From Ocypus olens (lineage: Eukaryota > Arthropoda > Insecta > Coleoptera > Staphylinidae): a stretch of 64,000 nucleotides of DNA. The notes below the pieces were generated by a model. That model was not told the origin of the DNA, did no database searches, and was given only the letters and a program-made list of their open reading frames with translations. Within the stretch, counting starts at the first letter, position 1. Every line of letters starts with the position of its first letter. Made by a program: the position numbers and the translations under genes. The stretch spans positions 13,142,340-13,206,339 of the forward strand of contig OU343061.1 of NCBI GenBank assembly GCA_910593695.2, written 5' to 3'. Below are positions 56,693 through 64,000 of the stretch, in pieces.

Positions 56693-57954
56693 TCATTCAT
56701 TATCGTCAAATTCTTCAAAAATTATCAGTGCTATCGTCACTTGAATCTCCTACATGTATGATAAACTCTGGAATATTGTCGATTATTTTCTCTTTCTTCC
56801 AATTATTCAATATGACAGCGTCCGTGTGTTTAATATATTGTTTCCAGCTTTCTTTCGGTACGTGTTTAAGCGCCTCCTCCCACATTTTCAAAACTGATTC
56901 ATAACTATATCCCTCACAAGGGATATATGATGATCATAATAATTTTTGCATGTTCCCCAGGGAAGCTTAATATTATATTAATATGTCCAAACTTTAATGC
57001 CATTTGGGCTGTTTGTTGCAAATCTGTTTTTAAATCGCTATCAGAATATGCAATATTATTTTCAGTCAGCCAGATTTTTATATCATTCTTCCTCCAATTT
57101 CCTGTGGGCTGTTTATTTAAAATTCGAGAGTGGTACTTCGCATTATCGATAATTATTAGACATGTTTCTTCTAATTGTATTAATAATCTCTCAAACCATT
57201 TTTCGAAACCTTCAGCATTCATATTATCATGGTAATCGGCACTTTTGGATGTGGTACAATAAATTAATCCACATTCTGGTACCCACCCAGATGAGGAACA
57301 TGCGTGCACAATCAAATAGCGCTATCCAGTTGACGCAAATGAATGTTTCACGCTATTCATACATTCATCCTGCCAAATTATCTTTAGTCCTCCGTATTGA
57401 AAAATCCACGTTTCGTCCACAAAAATACATTTTACTGTATTCTCAGAATTTAAATTTCTGTGGTATTCTCGCAGAAAATTGATTCTGGCATTTACAACTG
57501 ACTGTTTTTTCGCAGAGAGCACGTCTGTTATCATGAGTTTTAAAAGACCACCCCATTGAATGCATAACTCACAATAGACTGGAATTGCTAATTTGCACAT
57601 TCTCTCCTTCTGTTCTGTCAATTGTTCATTAATTAAAGCCACACTAACATGTTCCTTTTTTATGTACATTTTATAAATAACACTGCGAATTTCACTTCGA
57701 GCACATGCAGGTAGATCTTCAGTTTTTGATTTTTTTCTTCTTCGGGAAATTTTGCAGTTCCTTTTTCCAGTTTCATATTTTCCGCGCTGAACTGTTCTCT
57801 CCACCGATCGTAAACTTATTTTTAAAGCTTCGGCTACTCTCTCTCGAACGCGATTAATATTTGTAATTGGCCCTCCATATTTTTTTTCCTTTTCAAAATA
57901 TTCTAAAAAGTTTAAAACTAAACTGTCACATTTAGAGTTTAAGCACTTCGGCAT
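56693..57954 (-). pseudogene. DD~82E-like transposase, copy 2
   Basis: This copy keeps an open N-terminal 210 codons: MPKCLNSKCDSLVLNFLEYF, then the SLRSVERTVQRGKYETGKRN region, then FVDETWIFQYGGLK with the first Asp. After one stop it continues with RYLIVHACSSSGWVPECGL and the second Asp in IIIDNAKYHSRILN. A deletion then removes the MRKQPHVYAVDE segment and the LPPYHCQFNPMELAW block with the catalytic Glu, both present in copy 1. The C-terminal acidic tail ends at TGA 56693-56695. It complements copy 1, which is worse at the N-terminus and better at the C-terminus. Confidence 0.8.
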
Positions 57955-58044
57955 TTTTAGACGTCTCGGAGTACTAATGTTTCGGTGTTGTATTGATTGC
58001 AGTTATCAAAACGAATGTAAATTATATTATTAAGTGAACATGTA

Positions 58045-58729
58045 TATCGGGTGTGTATAAATTGGCGGATAATCTACACGTGGCGATGTTCTTCCTAAAA
58101 TTCTAAATACAAGATGTCGATGAAAAAATGTTCTACCATGCCTCATAGACCATCAGGAGCCATTTAAAAGAAATGCACATTTGGCAACATAGCATTCACG
58201 AGTTGCCTTGTTTATCAATAATCTCATGGTTCAGAGTAGAAGGTAATAGATAGATAGAGCGGGGTTTATTTACAGATGCAAGGTAAAACAGATTATGAGT
58301 AAATAGTAAAATCCATTGTAATTGAACAAAACAAAACGAAGATAACACAAAAACAGAAATACCCTAAAGCGCGGGCACTAATACAAACTGATAATAATGA
58401 GAATAACAGAATCGGCACGAACATGGAACTAGCAAGTTTGAATGAATTATTTGTGTCAATGTGACATAAGCGGGTGTCACGTTGCCGAACGTATTTTTTA
58501 TGAAAATAAGCTAATTAAGATGTGTTAAAAATACAAGTTTGATATAGAAAGATAAATAATTTTCAAACTAGTCTTACTGTCGAAATTGCAGGGTTTTGTT
58601 CAAACTTAGAGGACCTCGTGAAGGATCAGGAAGCATGGTACAATATTTTAGAATTAAGATAAGTTGCTTAGAATTTTTGAAAGAATATCGTCACGTGTAG
58701 ATTATCCGCCAATTAATACACACCCGATA
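58045..58729. mobile_element. 685-bp TIR element (TATCGGGTG ends) in copy 2
   Basis: The left tip TATCGGGTGTGTATAAATTG and following GCGGATAATCTACACGTG are repeated in inverse at the right, ending CACCCGATA. TA on each side fits a Tc1/mariner-type target. The interior has no ORF of note. A close relative starts at 63633 and runs off the window. Confidence 0.82.
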
Positions 58730-59283
58730 TATACAAGGGAAACAGGCAAATTTTTAATAAGGGAATTCCCAGATTTACTCGGGTTTTCTGAATTTATAAT
58801 CCATTGCGAAGATTAATTTGCGTCCCTTTCGGCCTAATGTACTAAATACATTAACAAGCCCCAGAGGTTATTTGTTAAGATTTTCGTTGCTTCTCGGTCA
58901 TAGTATTAATCATTATTAAAGAACAATTAGGTCAACTAATCCGGTTATTTATTCCTGTTCAAAATTGGCCGAAGAATATTAATCCCTTTATAAAGTGTTG
59001 CCAATTATATCCGCTATAAATCAAATAATTTTATGTGGTATGAACTTATAATTTTTTTTAATTTGTGAAATTTCCGGTTTTACTTTTATATTTGGCGTTT
59101 TTGCGCACACCTATGGTGGAAAATTGCAACGGGCACTACTTGATTCGGACGGACAAGACACCCCGATCGCCATCTCTGCTGAATAGCTCTATATCAATAA
59201 TTTTGATGGTAGAATTATTGCCAAGGCCATTAGGAGCATTTTCAAGAAGGCTCAAAAATTATGTTTTTGAGCATCTAACTTAA

Positions 59284-59947
59284 AATTTGTTGTTTTTTTT
59301 GAAGTTTATGGAATAATTCAAAATAAACGATACTGTTTCACATCATGGATATTCCTCTTAGTTTATACTTTTTTTATGATAAGGCAAAGATACAACAGCC
59401 ACCTTGACGAATTTGAAAAATCATCAAAAGCTTCGCCATTTTTGACTTTAGGATAAAAGGTCATTGAACAATTTTTGTTCAAAATTAAATTTCCTATCGA
59501 TTGAGAATATTGCATACTGGGTGTCCCATTTGAAAAAAACTAAACTTTTTGACATAACTCGTGAACGCGATTTTTGTTCCGTTTTCACCATCGTAATCAG
59601 CGTAGAAAAATACTACCAATAGTGCCGACTTAAGTTTAACCCTGTATATTTGCAACATTTTAAACTCCATTCTAGGAAAGGTGTTTTTGTTTGCTTTATA
59701 CATTATTTTTATAAAATCAAAAAATTAAACCCGAAAATACTTCCAAATAATTAATTTGAATTTAATTTATTTCTTTGCTCGAAGGAGCCACAGTGTGATA
59801 AAACAATTGTAGTGAAATGCACAATTGAATATTACCGAGTTTAATTTAGTGATCATGAAATTTCAACAACTGCTAGCCACATCTATTACTTTATATTCTG
59901 TAATTTAGTGTCAACTTATTTTCTTACATCCCATATATCGTGTGTTT
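59284..59947. other. AT-rich stretch, possible small MITE
   Basis: Near 59516 TACTGGGTGTCCCATTTG and near 59640 AACCCTGTATA look like facing mariner-type tips about 130 bp apart, but they are too diverged to call. Otherwise nothing seen. Confidence 0.3.
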
Positions 59948-61054
59948 GATAAAAAACGCCCAACGCCATAACTGTTATTTATTGACCGATATCAATGAAC
60001 TAAAAACCAAAGTCAATGGTCGTTTAAATACTAACAAATGACATCGATATTGATTTTATTAAATAATAACTTCATTGTCAAATGATGGCCAACCTAAATT
60101 TTTAAATGGCAGCACATAATGTTTTAATTTTTTTACGGTAGACATTATTTTTCTGAATCTAGTAATGCTCAATAAGTTCTTTTTCGTTCAATATTTTAGT
60201 AAAAAAAAATTAAAATAAATCTTCCATTTAAAATTATATTTTTCAAAAATTATAATTAGCGTGGCTTGGAAAAAAGTGACAAATGTCATTTGTTGTAAGG
60301 TTATGTCAAACATGAATAATAAGGACCCAATAAATAAGTACCTATGTTACAACTCAATGTACAATAGTATAAATAAGTAGTGCAAGTTTTAATTTCACTT
60401 GCGATTTAGATGTTCTGTAATTATCGTAAACACTAAGTAGAATGTCTAACTCTGCAAGTCCACGAAATTGTCGGTCCATTCTCTTCGGCTTTTTAAGGCT
60501 CCATATCGTTTCAAATTTCCTTCTAACCTTCTAAATTTAGGTTCTGGTATTCGCCGCTCTGGAAACCGTAGCTGGTATATCGTGCCGCAGCTCTTCGATT
60601 TCTATTACATAGAAAATAAATTTGTAACATGTCTGTTAATTCGCTATTGTTCATGATTATGTCTGAAACACACACTAATAACAAATGGTTGATATTACTT
60701 ATACAATAAATGACATTTGTCGATTCGAATTTTTTTCAAGGCACACTACTTTTATTACCAAAAAAAATATGTTTATGATTTATTATTCTCTTTTTCTGTC
60801 ATAAATATGAACTTAAAACCAACATAACGGGCATAATTGGATTGAGAAAAACAATGTCTAATATTATAAAATTAGAAAAGTATATGCAGCCATTTAAAAA
60901 TTTAAAGTTGACTATCATTTGGCAATGAAGTTTATTTTGAAAAAATATATAATTGCCGTTATTTTATAGTATTTAAACAGCCATCGACTTTAATTTTTAG
61001 TTCATTCAAATCGGTCAATTAATAACATAGTTATGGCGTTGGGTGTTTTTTATC
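59948..61054. mobile_element. 1.1-kb element with ~370-bp inverted ends and unique core
   Basis: The tips GATAAAAAACGCCCAACGCC and its inverse, ending GGGTGTTTTTTATC, bound it. The arms run to about 60320 and from about 60680, with matching words such as GACAAATGTCATTT and AATTTTTAAATGGC. The central ~350 bp is GC-richer, has a TATAAATAAG near 60370 and a 30-codon frame from ATG 60441. It looks like captured sequence or a promoter-bearing core, but I recognise nothing. No target duplication was fixed. Confidence 0.75.
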
Positions 61055-61662
61055 GTCTGCAAACACACTTAAGCTCGTCCTAGTAAGGGTGTGTAATTAC
61101 AAAAAAGGTATATCAAGAAATTGGTAGAAATATATTAAATTTAATAATAAAGGTGATACATAATAAAGATAAATATTTAACTATATGAAACAACAAAAGT
61201 ATTTTCAATAAGGTATAAAAATTAATAACAAAAAAATAATAATAATTTTTGACTAAGACGCAGCACACAGCCAAAAGAATTTTAAAATAAAATTAAACAA
61301 TAAGAAAAAAAAACGTAATAATCTATAAGTAATAAACAGAGAATATATTATTATAATAAAAAAAAAAAACGGCGAATCCGAAATGGTAAAGCGACCAAAA
61401 ATTGGAAAAAGTGAGTTGTGTTTCTAATAGTGCGGTATTTTGTACTGTTTGCTATATACATATACATTTGTTCTGTGTGGTATATATTATTTTTTTTACA
61501 TAAAGAACTATATAAATAATTATATACAAAAAGGGAAGACTATATCCTAGAAACTGGGATTCGTTTTTGGACCGTACGTATATGGTTGGTTGGAATTTGG
61601 TTTACTAATGTTTAGCTTGATTCGTTTTTGTGTGGGAGAAGGCTGGGTTTAGGTTTTCTTTT
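61055..61662. other. 3' flank of the His-rich gene
   Basis: AT-rich sequence below the stop codon of the minus-strand exon. Part is presumably its 3' UTR, but no clear AATAAA on the minus strand was found close by. Long A and AT runs at 61280-61370. Confidence 0.4.
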
Positions 61663-61895
61663 TCATTTAAAACCCGGCGGGGATTGGCGTTTATGGTGGT
61701 GGTCGTGGTGGACGCGGTGGTTTTCGTACGATAGGACCACCCCTTCGTGGTTGGGGCTGACCTCTTCGGATTCAAGGTTGAGCTTCTCTTCGACTTTGAT
61801 GCCGTCCGGAGCCAAAACCAGGCTGCCGTGCGGGCCGTGGATTAAATGACCCAATTTTAGACCGATGTGCTGGGATTCTCCGAGATGGTGATGAC
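61663..61895 (-). CDS. Histidine-rich protein, last exon
   Basis: On the minus strand a clean acceptor, CTAAAAAAAATTTCAG, ends at 61896. The exon then stays open for 76 codons to TGA at 61663-61665. After two bases finishing a split codon it reads HHHLGESQHIGLKLGHLIHG, PHGSLVLAPDGIKVEEKLNL, SYENHRVHHDHHHKRQ and ends SPPGFK. It is far richer in G and C than anything nearby, with codon third positions to match, a strong sign of a selected host gene. His clusters at both ends suggest metal binding or a pH-sensitive extracellular protein, but that is inference and I do not recognise the family. Upstream exons lie above 61900 or beyond the window. Confidence 0.75.
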
Positions 61896-61898
61896 CTG

Positions 61899-62774
61899 AA
61901 ATTTTTTTTAGTGGGTTATCACTGTTTTATTAAATTAAAATAAATCTGAGTTCATTGGCGGTCACAGAAATTTATTTAATAGGGCAACATTTTATAGCAT
62001 GGAGAATGTTTTTTCTTTAAAATTGACAAATTTAGCCCATTAAATAATTGACAAGGTTCTATCTGTTTAGAAGATATAAATTTCGGCAATGAAATATTTG
62101 ACAGCATCGCCCAATCTGCTTAGAAGTTATAGATTAATCATAAAAGCTGTACATTACAAAAATTGTTCAATTTCACCGTTTTCTATAAATGGCACTACAA
62201 TTTTTACTAGTTTTCGTACAATTAGAACAGACGGATAATAAGGTATAATGAGTTCAAGGTTATTAATATAAAAAATCCATAGTCTTCAAACATGAAGGAA
62301 TTGAAATAAGAAATATTACCGCTCTTAAAAAACAGCTTTAGGTGTTTTTGAATTTTTTGATGAGCGAGGGCCGACAAATACATTTAGGAACAACGCATAT
62401 ACTACATAGCATTTTATTACTGGTTTCTGAAGCTGTTTTTTAACAAATAAAATGTTAAATATTATGATAATTGCTGGTAACCATTATTCTGAGATATATC
62501 GCGGGTCAGCGGTATTACAACAGTCTATTGCGCTAAAAGTAAAGGAAGTCGCCTTTTTAGAAAGCAACATTTGTATGTCTCTTACAAGCTTCCTATGGGT
62601 TATTAAAATTAAATTTTCAAAGCTTATGTTATGTTTAAGATTTCCGCGGGTGTGATATGGATCTTCGAGGTTTTATGCGCGTAATTTGTGTTGCTGTCAT
62701 CTTTATCTTTAGGGATACGCGGAATGACTGTCATTCTACCTACTACTACTACATCATCATGCTAGTGTTGTATA
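61899..62774. other. Intron or upstream DNA of the His-rich gene
   Basis: AT-rich and without recognised repeats up to the MITE at 62775. A 67-codon frame at 62452 (+) has no motif I know. No second exon of the His-rich gene could be identified. Confidence 0.4.
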
Positions 62775-63255
62775 GTACAATCACGCAGAGGTGACAGTGA
62801 CTCATGCTTTTTCGATCTAATAATCGCGTCCGGTTAAATATCTATACTTGTTCGCATGCTTAAGAAAAACGAAATGAAATACGAAATGTATGTCGATATG
62901 TAAATTCAATGGCTAAGTGCAACGTATGTCTTTTCTCATTCTATCTATTCTAACCTCAAAATACACGTGTTTGTATCTGGTTTTGACCGTCTCCGATTTC
63001 GATTTAGTTAAGAGCAGGATTGATTGTATCCATTTAATTTATTAAAAGGAAAAATTTAATGACAAATTTCCAGTTGTCTTTACCAATTGCCGAAAATACA
63101 CTCGCAAAGTTTCGTCGGGAAAATATTTGCACGCTCGAGAATTTTTAAATTTCCCGCCGAGACTGAAACGAATTATTTTATGGACATACGTTTACTAGAA
63201 ACTTAATTCAAGCAACATGGAGCGATGAGTCACTGTCACCTCTGGGCGATTGTAC
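62775..63255. mobile_element. MITE-like element with ~35-bp inverted ends
   Basis: GTACAATCACGCAGAGGTGA with following CAGTGACTCATG is inverted at the right, ending GCGATTGTAC. TATA flanks both tips (62771-62774, 63256-63259). The middle is AT-rich without ORFs. Confidence 0.65.
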
Positions 63256-63632
63256 TATATATACCATTTATATGGATGATAACTACCTAGCAGGCTTATA
63301 TAAAATGCCCGTTATCTGCTTATCAATAATATTATCCACGGCACTCCATAAATGATTTTATTTTACATTCAATACTCCATTTACTAGGAATAGATAACAC
63401 ATTTTATTGATATAATTAACTTACGGTGAATGAATTAAATTGTACTTAGATGATAATTCCATATTACACGATATCAGCATTTATCGAAAATTTTAGACAT
63501 TAACAAATTCAAGGCTGTATCCAAGTTTAGTATTATAATACTTATAATAAAGTATTATTCGCGAAAATTATACATCTATATCCTGCGTGAACAATACATA
63601 TTAATTTATTTGGGTTTAGAAAAAATAAATTA

Positions 63633-64000
63633 TACCGGGTGTGTATGAATTGGTGAATAATCTACACGTGGCAATATTCTTCCCAAAGTTCTGAATAGAA
63701 AATGTCGATGAAAAAATGTTCTATCATATGCCATCAGGAGCCACCTAAAATAAATGTACATTAGGCAACATCGCATTCATGTGCTGTTCTGTTTTATATT
63801 AATCTAATGATTAATTATGTGGGTTGGTTCAGAGTAGAAGGTAATCGATAGTTTATTTACAGATGTATATGCAAGGTAAAACAGAATATGAGTAAATAGT
63901 ACAATCCATTGTAATTGAACAAAACAAAATGAAAATAACACAGAAACACAAATACACCGAAAGGCGGGCACTAATACAAACTGATAATCATGAGAAAAGC
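63633..64000. mobile_element. Second TATCGGGTG-type TIR element, cut by window end
   Basis: The tip TACCGGGTGTGTATGAATTG and the following ~360 bases match the left half of the element at 58045-58729, including AAAAAATGTTCTA, TTCAGAGTAGAAGGTAAT and CACTAATACAAACTGATAAT. Its right end lies outside the window. Confidence 0.8.

Larger units (their letters stand above)
56213..59191 (-). mobile_element. Tc1/mariner-type element, long D-to-E spacing, copy 2
   Basis: The left tip TATACCTATTCATGAGTAA and right tip ending GAATAGCTCTA match copy 1 (20453-24774). TA flanks at 56211-56212 and 59192-59193. Nearly all of copy 1 outside its nested insert is present. A different TIR element is inserted here at 58045, at the same place in the parent where copy 1 carries its palindromic MITE. 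Confidence 0.85.
56085..59283 (+). pseudogene. Mariner C-terminal relic split by the DD82E-like element
   Basis: Before the insertion the + strand reads PPRSPDITP and, after a small slip, VFFWGYLKNMVYERWYDNLE with DLQH. After the insertion (from 59193) it resumes with INNFDGRIIAKAIRSIFKK, then a shift and VFEHLT with a stop at 59283. Together these match the end of DD41D-type mariner transposases from the third catalytic Asp onward. The split dates the mariner before copy 2 of the DD82E-like element. Confidence 0.62.

Noticed and set aside
1..64000. tRNA, rRNA or other structured RNA genes
   Set aside because: None seen by eye; short hairpins at 50911, 51393 and 53460 lack cloverleaf or promoter-box features. 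A covariance-model scan would settle this.

Overview
The window looks like AT-rich intergenic and intronic DNA from an insect nuclear genome. Evidence is spliceosomal GT..AG junctions, insect-type transposons (DD41D and long-spaced Tc1/mariner, hAT, piggyBac-like and Harbinger-like MITEs, Ty1/copia, CR1- and Jockey-type LINEs) and very long introns packed with nested repeats. A beetle is my guess for the order, but nothing here proves it. I see no bacterial operon, CRISPR array, rRNA or tRNA gene.

Host genes are sparse. The best is a complete two-exon gene on the + strand (10716-10840 joined to 17796-18009) for a 112-residue secreted protein with a Thr/Asp-rich tail. It has a TATA box and a poly(A) signal, and its 6.95-kb intron is full of repeats. 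The second is the last exon of a minus-strand gene for a histidine-rich protein (61663-61895). Three weaker candidates are a 51-nt minus-strand microexon (24833-24883), a minus-strand first exon with a perfect donor (about 51875-52033) and a plus-strand first exon (about 38166-38374). The two minus-strand candidates could belong to one gene with a ~27-kb intron.

Layout. 0-4.3 kb: an 8-bp-TSD DNA transposon with ~340-bp inverted ends and a decayed intron-containing transposase. 5.3-7.6 kb: a non-autonomous element filled with degenerate tandem repeats. 8-10 kb: a mariner relic and the first members of a ~780-bp interspersed family that recurs through the window. 10.7-18 kb: the secreted-protein gene, with a LINE, ~150-170-bp tandem arrays and a T-rich minisatellite in its intron. 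18-25 kb: mariner and LINE relics, then a Tc1/mariner element with a long D-to-E spacing that carries a palindromic MITE, itself split by a DD41D mariner. 25.1-26 kb: a long palindrome. 26.5-30.7 kb: a hAT element with an exact 8-bp TSD, carrying two nested MITEs and a copia relic. 31-38 kb: LINE pieces, ~780-bp repeats and another array-bearing element. 39.9-42.1 kb: a fold-back element with ~1-kb arms. 44-48 kb: MITEs, LINE and mariner relics. 48.1-50.9 kb: an element containing eleven ~172-bp tandem units. 51-55 kb: hairpins, a candidate promoter/exon and an inverted cluster of ~780-bp repeats. 56.2-59.2 kb: a second copy of the 20.5-24.8-kb element with a different insert at the same site. 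59.9-64 kb: a 1.1-kb inverted-repeat element, the His-rich exon and two more MITEs.

Three themes stand out: insertion inside insertion, usually with readable target duplications; tandem arrays of nucleosome-like unit length (about 140-173 bp) inside or next to transposons; and several very long inverted repeats that could form hairpin RNA if transcribed. I see no new gene system. The most unusual items are the unclassified transposase at 1.2-3.7 kb, the same-site insertions in the paired elements, and the arrays and palindromes. All boundaries were read by eye without alignment software.
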